Of a stretch of DNA of 7,087 nucleotides, positions 1-6,244 are shown piece by piece. The notes under the pieces are model-generated. The model did not search any database and was not told the DNA's origin. It saw nothing but the letters and a program-made list of their open reading frames with translations. Every line of letters begins with the position of its first letter. Position 1 is the first letter of the stretch. Source of the DNA: Dehalococcoidia bacterium (lineage in GTDB: Bacteria > Chloroflexota > Dehalococcoidia > UBA1151 > UBA1328); assembly GCA_030745955.1 (NCBI GenBank), contig JASLNQ010000115.1, forward strand, positions 1 through 7,087, read 5' to 3'. Position numbers and translations under genes: made by a program.

Positions 1-1087
1 CGGCGCCCCAACCCGGCGCATCGGGGTAGGTCACCCAGCCGTCGACCGGTCTGATCGGGTTCATTAGCCCGATCTCTTCGCCCATCTCGGCCCCATTGGC
101 GGGCGGGGCTACCTCAAACCAATCGATGTTGCCGATGCCGCACCCAACATGGGCGTGAATGATCCCGAAAAGCGGTCCATACGTATTCGGCTCCACGTTC
201 GCGTTCCGGCCCGCTGCGAATTCGGCTGAACGGAGCAGTGGCGTCGTTCCGTGCCTCGCATTCACCCGCAGTATGTCGATGGCACCGGTTTCAAGCCACA
301 ATTCACCCAGTTCGGGTTCGTTCATGAGCGTCTCAGCCCCTGCGATGGGAATATCGAGCTCCTCGCACAACATCACGTAGTTTCTGTGCTGCCGATCAGG
401 AACTGGCTCCTCGAACCAGATGAAGTCCTGGGCTTCCAGTGCGCGCCCCACCTCCAGCGCTTCACTGAACGTGTATCCGGCCAGGGCTGCATCGTGCATC
501 AGGCCGACATCGTTGCCAAACGCCGAACGAAATTCCCTGAAATCCCTGATGTTTTCGTCGGTGGAAAAGGCAAGGTGGTCTTTCAGCACCGTGTACCCGG
601 CGCTGAGCCCGGATTCCCCGTCTCGCAGCAACTCGTCTATCGAACCGCCCGAGGTGTTGTAGTAGGCCTGGACTCGTGGCTTCGCATCACCAAGTAGCCT
701 GGCGACCGGGACGCCGGCCACCTTGCCTGCGATGTCCCAGAGGCAGTTGTCGAAGCCACCGAACCAGCCCGGCTCGAAGAACCGGCTCGCCGTTGTCAGC
801 ATCGCCCCAAGGCGGTCGCGATCAAGTGGATCCTCACCGATGGCCAGTTCTCGTAGCTGAGCGATCTGCCGCCACGACAGCTCGGTGTAGCGCCAGTCAC
901 CGACCGTGCACACTCCGTCCACCCCCTCGTCGGTCACGACCCGCATCACCTGCACCGGCACAGGGGCACCGGCGGGAAAGGCCTGGCGGTAGCGCAGTGC
1001 AGATGGCGTCCCGATCTCGATAACCTGGGTCGTGGCCGGGTACATCGGGAGTTCGAACACTGATATTTCGATCGAATCGATCTTCAC
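1..1087 (-). CDS. MR/MLE enolase-superfamily enzyme, partial (3' end off the left edge)
   Basis: I translated 362 codons on the minus strand from a GTG at 1087-1085; the reading frame is still open at base 1. The protein has the two-part MR/MLE architecture: an N-terminal capping domain (about residues 1-130, ending in WDIAGKVAGVPVARLLG) and a TIM-barrel domain. Likely Mg2+ ligands are D199 (in LMHDAAL), E226 (in WFEEPVP) and E252 (in AGAET). The end of the second barrel strand carries K169-D-H171, a KxH form of the usual KxK. The usual His-Asp dyad positions appear to be N276 (RVNARHG) and N301 (VEPNTYG). Family members are about 370-400 residues, so little is missing. They dehydrate, racemise or cycloisomerise carboxylates by abstracting the alpha proton; the substrate cannot be told here. 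The start has only a weak GAG about 9 bases upstream. It lies 43 bp downstream of the ktrB-like gene and may be cotranscribed. Confidence 0.9.
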   Translation of the reverse strand, partial: MKIDSIEISVFELPMYPATTQVIEIGTPSALRYRQAFPAGAPVPVQVMRVVTDEGVDGVCTVGDWRYTELSWRQIAQLRELAIGEDPLDRDRLGAMLTTASRFFEPGWFGGFDNCLWDIAGKVAGVPVARLLGDAKPRVQAYYNTSGGSIDELLRDGESGLSAGYTVLKDHLAFSTDENIRDFREFRSAFGNDVGLMHDAALAGYTFSEALEVGRALEAQDFIWFEEPVPDRQHRNYVMLCEELDIPIAGAETLMNEPELGELWLETGAIDILRVNARHGTTPLLRSAEFAAGRNANVEPNTYGPLFGIIHAHVGCGIGNIDWFEVAPPANGAEMGEEIGLMNPIRPVDGWVTYPDAPGWGA

Positions 1088-1130
1088 TGTGGATTTCTCG
1101 TGGCGTTCACGTCCGTTGAAGCAGAATTTT

Positions 1131-2594
1131 CTAGCCGATTCGAATTCGTTCCGCTGCGTACCTGATCGGGTCCTGTCGTTCACGGCCTGCCATGAACAGG
1201 GCGATCGTAAGAGGTCCGAACCGGCCGGTGAACATCGCGATCGATAGCACGACCTGCGCAGCCTGGTTGAGGTGGGAGGTGGCTCCGGCAGACCACCCGA
1301 CCGTCCCGAACGCCGAGAAGATCTCGAAAACGCCGGTGCGGAAGTCCAGTTCGGGTTGCACGACGAACAGGGCCACCACCAGCACCAGCACTGCAAGGGC
1401 AGCTGTCGCACCGACCGCAAATGCCCGTTGGACGTTCACCCGCGGGATCTCGCGTCCAAACACGGTTGTTCGATCGCGACCACTGAAGATTGAAATAGAT
1501 GCAATCACGACCACCATGAGCGTGCTGACCTTGATTCCCCCTGCCGTAGACGCGGATGTACCGCCCACGAACATCAACCCCTCGGTAACGGCGAGGTCGG
1601 CCGAGCGGAGCTGCCCGTAATCGAGTGTTGAAAAGCCCGCCGTCCTATTCACGGTGTGAAACACCCCATGGGTGACCTTGCTCTGTACCGTTTCGCCCTC
1701 GGCGCCGATCGTGTTGGGATTCGTCCATTCAAGGGCCAGGAATGCGACGAGCCCGACCAGGAGCATCACACCGATACCGACCAGCACCAGCTTCGTATCA
1801 AGCGTCAGGCGCCGCCAGCCACGAATTTCAACCATGTTCGCCAGCACGACGTAACTCGATGAACCAATCAGGATCATCACGCCGATTATCAGCAACGCAG
1901 GAATGTCGCCGCTTACCCCTATCAGGCTGCCACCCCCGACGAGTTCGTCGGGAAGAATTTCAAAACCTGAGTTGTTGAAGGCTGATATCGATGTGAAAAC
2001 GCTCTGCCAGAGACCCTCCCCGAACGTCATTCCACTCCACAAGGGGGTGATGAGATACCAGTGGATGAAAATCAGGGCTGCCCCGATGATCTGGACCACG
2101 ATCGCCATCAAGACGATGTTACGGGCAAGCGATGCGATCGTCCCGAGCCGGTTGTCGCTCAGCCCGGCCCCGATGACCAGGCGCCCCTGCAAACTGGAAC
2201 GCCGCCCGATAATGAGCAGCAGAAAGGCTGCTCCAGTCATGAATCCGAGACCGCCGACAAAGATCAGGACCGCGAGTACGGACTGCCCGAAGGCCGTCCA
2301 GGCCTCGGCGGTGTCGACGATGATGAGTCCGGTGCCCGTCATCGCCGACACAGAGGTGAAAAAGGTGCCGATCGGAGAGGTGAACTCAGATTTCGTGCTG
2401 GAAATTGGCAGCGAAAGCAATGCGGCGCCGATCGCAGCAAACGCGAAGAAGCTGTAAATCAGCATCATCGGCGACGTGGGGCCGCGGACCGGCACTGCGC
2501 GCCGTTCGACTCGACTGCTTACCGGCGCCATTTCCGATTGCCGGGGTCGGCGGACGACCTTGTCGCCTGGTCTTGGTGCGAATGGATTCTGCAA
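1131..2594 (-). CDS. ktrB: KtrB/TrkH-family K+ transporter, ion-conducting subunit
   Basis: A 487-residue integral membrane protein with the fourfold M1-P-M2 repeat of the SKT (Trk/Ktr/HKT) superfamily. Selectivity-filter segments are visible in all four repeats: TGTGL (86-90), NNSGF (207-211), NRTAGF (316-321) and FGTVGW (429-434). The gating loop in the third repeat reads GGTSASTAGGIK (344-355), and GRFGPLT (457-463) is also typical. The first membrane helix starts near residue 43, without the extra N-terminal helices of TrkH, which favours KtrB. By family knowledge it takes up K+ (often Na+-coupled) with a cytosolic nucleotide-binding RCK partner, KtrA; none is in this window. The start is uncertain. 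TTG at 2594 gives a 42-residue basic leader with no clear ribosome site; ATG at 2531 gives 466 residues, closer to the family's 440-450. The TAG stop is at 1133-1131. Confidence 0.93.
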   Translation of the reverse strand: MQNPFAPRPGDKVVRRPRQSEMAPVSSRVERRAVPVRGPTSPMMLIYSFFAFAAIGAALLSLPISSTKSEFTSPIGTFFTSVSAMTGTGLIIVDTAEAWTAFGQSVLAVLIFVGGLGFMTGAAFLLLIIGRRSSLQGRLVIGAGLSDNRLGTIASLARNIVLMAIVVQIIGAALIFIHWYLITPLWSGMTFGEGLWQSVFTSISAFNNSGFEILPDELVGGGSLIGVSGDIPALLIIGVMILIGSSSYVVLANMVEIRGWRRLTLDTKLVLVGIGVMLLVGLVAFLALEWTNPNTIGAEGETVQSKVTHGVFHTVNRTAGFSTLDYGQLRSADLAVTEGLMFVGGTSASTAGGIKVSTLMVVVIASISIFSGRDRTTVFGREIPRVNVQRAFAVGATAALAVLVLVVALFVVQPELDFRTGVFEIFSAFGTVGWSAGATSHLNQAAQVVLSIAMFTGRFGPLTIALFMAGRERQDPIRYAAERIRIG

Positions 2595-2861
2595 CTTGAG
2601 GGATCAGGTAAAGCTGGGTCTAGGCGTTCGGGGACGCGTAGGTGGGGCTGCCAGGTAACTTATTACAGACGTTCCCGGTTTGGTCGTGCTTGACGATATC
2701 ACTTGCAGGTGACGGAGCGTTCTTGTAGCGCCCGTGATTTGAACTAATAGACAGTCGACATGAGGGCCGACAATTGCATGCTATGAAACAGCGCCAATTA
2801 TCGCACCCACTTCTTTTCGTCCGGTGCCCGGTGTAACCCCGCCGTTGCTATCATCCGAGGG
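2595..2861. promoter_or_regulatory. Divergent intergenic region, ktrB / small membrane protein
   Basis: This 267-bp gap separates two divergent starts and so should hold promoters for both. I see no RNA gene. The clearest structure is the imperfect palindrome at 2620-2641. For the rightward gene, a weak pair is TTGTAG (2723-2728) and TAATAG (2745-2750) with a 16-base spacer, and TGCTATGAA (2779-2787) resembles an extended -10 without a matching -35. None of these is strong. I did not recognise a cyclic-di-AMP (ydaO-type) riboswitch, which precedes some ktr genes elsewhere. Confidence 0.3.
2620..2641 (-). repeat. Imperfect palindrome upstream of ktrB
   Basis: CTA-G-GCGT (2620-2627) and ACGC-G-TAG (2634-2641) are complementary except for one G opposite G, around a six-base TCGGGG loop. 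It sits 26-47 bases upstream of the TTG start of the ktrB-like gene. It could be an operator or a 5' leader hairpin of the ktrB transcript. There is no T-run, so it does not look like a terminator. An 8-bp imperfect stem can arise by chance. Confidence 0.25.
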
Positions 2862-3185
2862 ATGATTCGAACCAGAACATTTGTCCCCGTTCTCCTGGTA
2901 CTCGCGGGGGCGATCATGATCGTTTTCGTGATATTGACCGTGGTCAGCGGCCTAACGACCGTCACCGGCCAGGTCGTGAGTGTCGAACAGGCTTCCCTGA
3001 CGACGATTTCGCGTTTGACCCTTCAGGACAGTTCGGGGAAGCAGTGGACATTCGAGGGTGGTGGGATTTTTACCGGGTTTACGCCATCCCACCTGGAAGA
3101 ACATCGGGCACTGCAACAACCGGTGACTGTCGAATACGAGAAGGGGAGGGCGGGGAACCTGAGAATTCTCGGGGTGTCTGACTAA
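2862..3185 (+). CDS. Small single-pass membrane protein of unknown function
   Basis: A 107-residue protein that I cannot assign to a named family. Residues 1-6 are basic (MIRTRT) and residues 8-31 form one strongly hydrophobic helix, so it is probably an N-terminal membrane anchor or uncleaved signal. The remaining roughly 75 residues are likely outside the cytoplasm and alternate like a small beta-barrel or OB-like fold: TGQVVSVEQ, LTLQDSSGKQWTFEG, then FTPSHLEEH and PVTVEYEK. The pattern of a modified strand, a GKxWTF strand and PSHLxEH followed by VTVxY suggests a conserved ligand-binding beta domain, but this is inference. ATG at 2862 is preceded by GAGG at only one base, too close for a normal ribosome site, so a leaderless message is possible. 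Its TAA overlaps the stop of the convergent gene. Confidence 0.75.
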   Translation: MIRTRTFVPVLLVLAGAIMIVFVILTVVSGLTTVTGQVVSVEQASLTTISRLTLQDSSGKQWTFEGGGIFTGFTPSHLEEHRALQQPVTVEYEKGRAGNLRILGVSD

Positions 3186-4132
3186 GCACCTTCGAGCAGG
3201 GGGAGAAGGTTTTCCTCGATCTCGCCCGCGGTTACAAACGCCTCGAACCGGCTGATCACGATTCCCCGACCGTCGACGATGAAGGTCCATGGCTCGGTGC
3301 GGAATCCCCAGGCTTCGATCACCGGAGACTCGACTCCCAGAGAGGGATCGCCCGTCGCGAGCATCTCCTCCGGATTGTCGAATATCTCGACGTGGATGAA
3401 ATTGGCACGATCGCCGTACGTGTCGTCGAGTTGTGACAGCACTTCGGTCTGGGGTCCGCACGTTCCTGACTGGCAGTACGCGGGTGTCGAGAACGAGATC
3501 ACGGTGGGCAGCCCGCTTGCCACCGCATCGTCAAAACTGATCGAGTAGAGGCTTTCGTCAGGCACCGGAGCGCTCGTAATGGACCGCAGATTGCCGTCTG
3601 GAGGCGTCGTCTTCGTGGCAGTCAGCGGCGCCGGGTCACCGATGTCGGGCGCGTCTGTGGCCGACTTGACCAGGACGCTACCCCATCCCGGCAAAAGACC
3701 ATCGTCGATCGATCGCACTTTTATCTTCCAAAGTCCGACCGAATCGAACGTCATTGTTGCGGTGTACCCACCACTCCGAACTGGCCAGGCACGCCATTTG
3801 AGGTCGGATACCCTCCGGCTCTCGTCTGAGTCTGGAGGTGAGTAAGTGACTTCAAGACGATCGGCTGGGTGGTCCAGCCTTGTGCCGTCGAGCATGAGAA
3901 TGTTGAGCGGGATCCTGGCTGTCCCCAGTGCGATATCCGAGGCCGCCAGGAACACCACAAGCCCATCCGGATTGGACATTTGTACAGAAGACGACGAAGA
4001 ATCACCAGTGCAACCCACGACGACAAGCGTTAGCGCGCCCACCAGTACACCAAGGATCGGGAAGAGCAGGGTTGGAAGCGAGGACTTCGAACTGGTAAGC
4101 AGCATCAGGTTGTCTGTGATCTCCGGCCGCAA
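3182..4132 (-). CDS. Lipoprotein with beta-sandwich domain and thioredoxin-fold (CX4C) domain
   Basis: A 316-residue predicted lipoprotein. Residues 21-40 are hydrophobic and end in VVVGC, with C41 the likely lipidated cysteine, followed by a Ser-rich linker. Residues about 57-160 look like an all-beta domain related to FixH/YtkA-type modules: a GGYTATMTF strand, then GLWKIKV. Residues about 190-316 look like a thioredoxin/TlpA fold: TVISFSTPAYC, a redox-type pair C220-QSGT-C225, a probable cis-proline in TEPWTF, then a FIVDGRGIVISRF hairpin. The pair is CX4C rather than CXXC. A role in extracytoplasmic thiol-disulfide exchange or metal handling is inference. The start is either TTG at 4132 or ATG at 4105; both keep the signal, and neither has a good ribosome site. 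The TAG stop (3184-3182) overlaps the TAA of the opposite gene. Confidence 0.85.
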   Translation of the reverse strand: MRPEITDNLMLLTSSKSSLPTLLFPILGVLVGALTLVVVGCTGDSSSSSVQMSNPDGLVVFLAASDIALGTARIPLNILMLDGTRLDHPADRLEVTYSPPDSDESRRVSDLKWRAWPVRSGGYTATMTFDSVGLWKIKVRSIDDGLLPGWGSVLVKSATDAPDIGDPAPLTATKTTPPDGNLRSITSAPVPDESLYSISFDDAVASGLPTVISFSTPAYCQSGTCGPQTEVLSQLDDTYGDRANFIHVEIFDNPEEMLATGDPSLGVESPVIEAWGFRTEPWTFIVDGRGIVISRFEAFVTAGEIEENLLPLLEGA

Positions 4133-4155
4133 GTAACCTGGTGAGGCACTCCCGG

Positions 4156-4185
4156 CGATAAAAGCGCCATGTCAACGATAAACGC
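4156..4185 (+). repeat. CGATAAA direct repeat, possible operator
   Basis: CGATAAA occurs at 4156-4162 and again at 4176-4182, exactly 20 bases apart, or about two helical turns. The similarity continues loosely (AGCGC after the first copy, CGCTGCGC after the second). It lies 24-50 bases upstream of the lipoprotein TTG and about 180 bases upstream of the DHDPS-like start. A regulator bound to one face of the helix is possible, but two copies of a 7-mer are weak evidence. Confidence 0.25.
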
Positions 4186-4350
4186 TGCGCTGAGTAATTT
4201 GGTTCACCGTTTGAGGCATGTTGCAGCGACACGATGCGACTACCCGCAAACATCTCGAGGGCCTATCGGGCGGGAAATGGCGGTACTATCCTCAACTGCC
4301 GATGCCGCAATGCGAGCCAGGGCGCGCCGAGTAGCCCCGATCAGCGAACC

Positions 4351-4354
4351 AGGA
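4351..4354 (+). promoter_or_regulatory. Ribosome binding site of the DHDPS-like gene
   Basis: AGGA lies six bases before ATG 4361. This spacing, with the family-like N-terminus that follows, decides for 4361 over the upstream in-frame ATG at 4169. Confidence 0.6.
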
Positions 4355-4360
4355 ACCCAG

Positions 4361-5302
4361 ATGGCCACCTCAACCTCCAACTCAAACATTCCTACTGACA
4401 ATCCCATCATCGTCGCCCCGACCAACATGCCGTTCCGGGACGATGATTCGCTCAATCTCGACGCCCTCGCCCGGAATGTCGACAAATTCTGCGATACCGC
4501 GCTCTCCGGCTTTGTGGTAGGCAGTTATGGTGGCGAGGAGTTCCATATGGGCGAGCCGGAAAAGATCTCCGCCATCGAAACCGTCGTCGAGGCCCACGCC
4601 GGGCGACGGTTTGTTATCGCCGGAATCGACGCCCTCTCGCCCACCGAGGCGGTGCGGCTCGCAAACCTGTATGCCGAAGCCGGTGCCGATATGGTCCGCG
4701 TACGCATTCCACCGAGAGGGCGAATGGGTGCCGAGGCGCCGATCCAGGAATATTTCGAGCAGGTGACGGTGAACAGCCCGGTCCCGGTTGTGATCATTCA
4801 TCAGCCGAAAACCATCATGAGTGTCGACGTGTCCCCGACCGAAGTTCGCGACATCACTTCGCTCGACAACGTCTTTGCGTACATCATGTCGCTCAACTAC
4901 CGCTACGAGTGCCGGATGTCCCAGTTTGTCTCCGATAACGTGAAGTTCTGGATATGCAACGGGACGCTGCTCATGCCGGGCGGGATGATCGGTGCGGTTG
5001 GCGCCTGCCTGCTGTTCGGGAACTGGGGACCGCATCTGGCCCGCGACATTATCGCCGCATGTATCGCCGGCCGCTACGCCGAGGCGCGCGTGATGCAGGA
5101 ACGGATCAACCACCTGGACTACCTGGGGATGTTGTGGGGTGTCGGGGTGCAGAAAACAGGCCTGAACCTGCTCGGGTACGAAGGGACGGTGCCGAGGAGG
5201 CCGGCTCTTCCGCTCTCAGACGCCCAGGCGACCGAGGTGAAGGAAGCCCTGATCGAAGCACGAATCCTTCAACCGGACGGCACACCAAATCCGCAAATCT
5301 AG
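4361..5302 (+). CDS. DHDPS/NAL-family (DapA-like) TIM-barrel protein lacking canonical active-site residues
   Basis: A 313-residue protein, the usual length for the dihydrodipicolinate synthase / N-acetylneuraminate lyase family, starting at ATG 4361. The fold is recognisable: IIVAPTNMPF at strand 1, LSGFVVGSYGGEE at strand 2 (normally a GTTGE-like turn), VIAGI, then EAVRLANLYAEAGAD, VPVVIIHQP, and a C-terminal AARVMQ-like helix (EARVMQERI). Aligned by eye to E. coli DapA, the Schiff-base lysine (K161) falls on I175 in FAYIMSLN, with no lysine nearby. Y133 falls on H147 (HQP instead of YNxP), the Thr44-Thr45 pair on S55-Y56, and Y107 in an R/P/G-rich loop (PPRGRMG). It is therefore unlikely to be a class I aldolase or a true DapA. 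It leads a probable operon with an RraA-like gene and an MR/MLE gene. It may be a non-Schiff-base enzyme or a binding protein. Confidence 0.88.
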   Translation: MATSTSNSNIPTDNPIIVAPTNMPFRDDDSLNLDALARNVDKFCDTALSGFVVGSYGGEEFHMGEPEKISAIETVVEAHAGRRFVIAGIDALSPTEAVRLANLYAEAGADMVRVRIPPRGRMGAEAPIQEYFEQVTVNSPVPVVIIHQPKTIMSVDVSPTEVRDITSLDNVFAYIMSLNYRYECRMSQFVSDNVKFWICNGTLLMPGGMIGAVGACLLFGNWGPHLARDIIAACIAGRYAEARVMQERINHLDYLGMLWGVGVQKTGLNLLGYEGTVPRRPALPLSDAQATEVKEALIEARILQPDGTPNPQI

Positions 5303-5361
5303 GTGTAGCCTTCTCTGCGCCAAAAACCAGTGAAATCCCCGGAAAACGGGTTAACTCAAAC

Positions 5362-5366
5362 GGAGA
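5362..5366 (+). promoter_or_regulatory. Ribosome binding site of the RraA-like gene
   Basis: GGAGA lies four bases before ATG 5371. It decides for this start over the much longer in-frame extension to 4954, which would overlap the DHDPS-like gene by about 350 bases. Confidence 0.65.
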
Positions 5367-5370
5367 ATCC

Positions 5371-6174
5371 ATGAACCTGACAAGCCCCGAGATGATCCGC
5401 GCCGTGACCCAGGAGTGGAAGGGCGACCGTGACGCACATGGCCGCCCCCTCGTTGGGGACGATATTCTCGAGCGAATGAGGCTCGTCACGACAGAAGAGG
5501 CGTGGGGTACGTGTAAGCGGAACGACTACCACTTCCAGTTCGTCGGCGACTGGATGAACCTTCATCCCGACCGGGTGATCGTTGGGCGGGCAGTCACCTA
5601 CCGCTGGGTGCCACGTCGGCCCGACGTCCACGATTCGATCGACAGGCAGGGCGAAGAGGATGATCGGGTCGGTTTCCAGAATTCATGGGTCATTGACGAG
5701 TTGGAGCAGAACGACCTGATCGTGGTTGGTCTCTTCGGCAAGGTGTTCAACGGGACGTTCGCGGGCGACAACCTGGCCACCGCGATCAAGTCACGCTCCG
5801 GAACCGGAATGGTGATTGATGGCGGTATCAGGGACACCCAGCGGATCCTGCAAATGGACGATTTCAATGCCCTGGTACGGGGTGTCGATCCGAGCGCCAT
5901 TCTCGATGTGAGTATGGTCGAGATAAACGGCGTCACTCGAATCGGCGAGGCGACGTGCGTTCCCGGCGATGTCGTACTCGCAACAAGCACGGGTGTCATC
6001 TTCATCCCACCACACCTGGCGGAGACCGTGGTCGAGCGGTCGGAGGCGATCAGGCTAAAAGACGAGTTCGGCCAACAGCGGATCAGGGAGGGTGTCTACA
6101 CACCGGGCGAGGTTGACCGGCCGTTCTCAGATGAGATGAACAGGGATTTTGAGGAATGGTCGGCTAACCGTTAG
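5371..6174 (+). CDS. RraA-like family protein (HMG/CHA aldolase / oxaloacetate decarboxylase fold)
   Basis: A 267-residue protein starting at ATG 5371. The family core is clear: AGDNLATAIKSRSGTG (131-146) followed by MVIDGGIRD (147-155), then GDVVLA and GVIFIPPHLAETVVE (208-222). R154-D155 and D133, 21 residues before R154, match in spacing the Arg123-Asp124 and Asp102 of the Pseudomonas HMG/CHA aldolase, where they bind Mg2+/Mn2+ and substrate. A metal-dependent retro-aldol or beta-decarboxylation activity is therefore plausible. The regulator RraA of RNase E, the family's name-giver, is shorter (about 160 residues). This protein has a longer N-terminus (to about residue 68) and a charged segment at about 80-102. 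It lies 68 bp after the DHDPS-like gene and 70 bp before the MR/MLE gene. The substrate is unknown; a 4-hydroxy-2-oxo acid made by a neighbouring dehydratase is inference. Confidence 0.88.
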   Translation: MNLTSPEMIRAVTQEWKGDRDAHGRPLVGDDILERMRLVTTEEAWGTCKRNDYHFQFVGDWMNLHPDRVIVGRAVTYRWVPRRPDVHDSIDRQGEEDDRVGFQNSWVIDELEQNDLIVVGLFGKVFNGTFAGDNLATAIKSRSGTGMVIDGGIRDTQRILQMDDFNALVRGVDPSAILDVSMVEINGVTRIGEATCVPGDVVLATSTGVIFIPPHLAETVVERSEAIRLKDEFGQQRIREGVYTPGEVDRPFSDEMNRDFEEWSANR

Positions 6175-6195
6175 GCCAGGGACAAGCAACGGTTA
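6165..6195 (+). repeat. Inverted repeat spanning the RraA-like stop codon
   Basis: TAACCGTT (6165-6172) and AACGGTTA (6188-6195) are perfect 8-bp inverted repeats with a 15-base loop. The TAG stop (6172-6174) lies at the edge of the left arm. No T-run follows, so it is not a classic terminator. In the transcript it could form a small hairpin between the second and third operon genes, perhaps affecting stability or translation of the downstream TTG start. Confidence 0.35.
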
Positions 6196-6227
6196 ACGAA
6201 TCCAGTGGCGACGCGGGCATACAAGAC

Positions 6228-6237
6228 AAGGGACGGA
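6228..6237 (+). promoter_or_regulatory. Ribosome binding site of the downstream MR/MLE gene
   Basis: The purine-rich run AAGGGACGGA ends seven bases before TTG 6245. It supports this TTG over TTG 6305 and ATG 6320, which are also in frame but lack a ribosome site. An in-frame TAA at 6194-6196 excludes starts further upstream. Confidence 0.5.
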
Positions 6238-6244
6238 TCGAACA

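Larger units (their letters stand above)
4133..4360. promoter_or_regulatory. Divergent intergenic region, lipoprotein / DHDPS-like operon
   Basis: The 228 bp between the lipoprotein start and the DHDPS-like start must drive transcription both ways. One open frame runs through it from ATG 4169 into the DHDPS-like gene, but the added 64 residues do not resemble the family. TACTAT at 4284-4289 could be a -10 for the rightward operon, though no good -35 lies at the right distance. On the minus strand a perfect TTGACA (4175-4170) has no matching -10 at 16-18 bases. A CGATAAA direct repeat at 4156 and 4176 is the best candidate operator. I saw no RNA gene. Confidence 0.3.

Noticed and set aside
251..697. 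A 148-residue open frame on the plus strand near the left edge
   Set aside because: The minus strand encodes the MR/MLE enzyme with all metal ligands over the same bases.
2061..2693. A 210-residue open frame on the plus strand opposite ktrB
   Set aside because: Low-hydrophobicity, charged sequence that mirrors the membrane protein on the other strand; no family pattern.
2595..2861. Cyclic-di-AMP (ydaO-type) riboswitch before ktrB
   Set aside because: I could not find the conserved multi-helix layout; only one short imperfect hairpin is visible.
4170..4175. Perfect TTGACA on the minus strand as a -35 box for the lipoprotein gene
   Set aside because: No -10-like hexamer lies 16-18 bases downstream; the sequence there reads GGAGTG.
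4169..4360. In-frame N-terminal extension of the DHDPS-like gene from ATG 4169
   Set aside because: The added 64 residues do not resemble the family, there is no ribosome site before 4169, and AGGA sits properly before ATG 4361.
4382..5113. A 243-residue open frame on the minus strand
   Set aside because: It is antisense to the well-supported DHDPS-like gene, rich in His/Gly/Asp without any domain pattern; a shadow of the coding strand.
5338..5350. CCCG-GAAAA-CGGG hairpin between the DHDPS-like and RraA-like genes as a terminator
   Set aside because: The stem is only 4 bp and no T-run follows; the genes are more likely cotranscribed.
4954..5370. In-frame extension of the RraA-like gene into the DHDPS-like gene
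   Set aside because: It is an out-of-frame reading of the DHDPS-like coding region, and GGAGA before ATG 5371 marks the true start.
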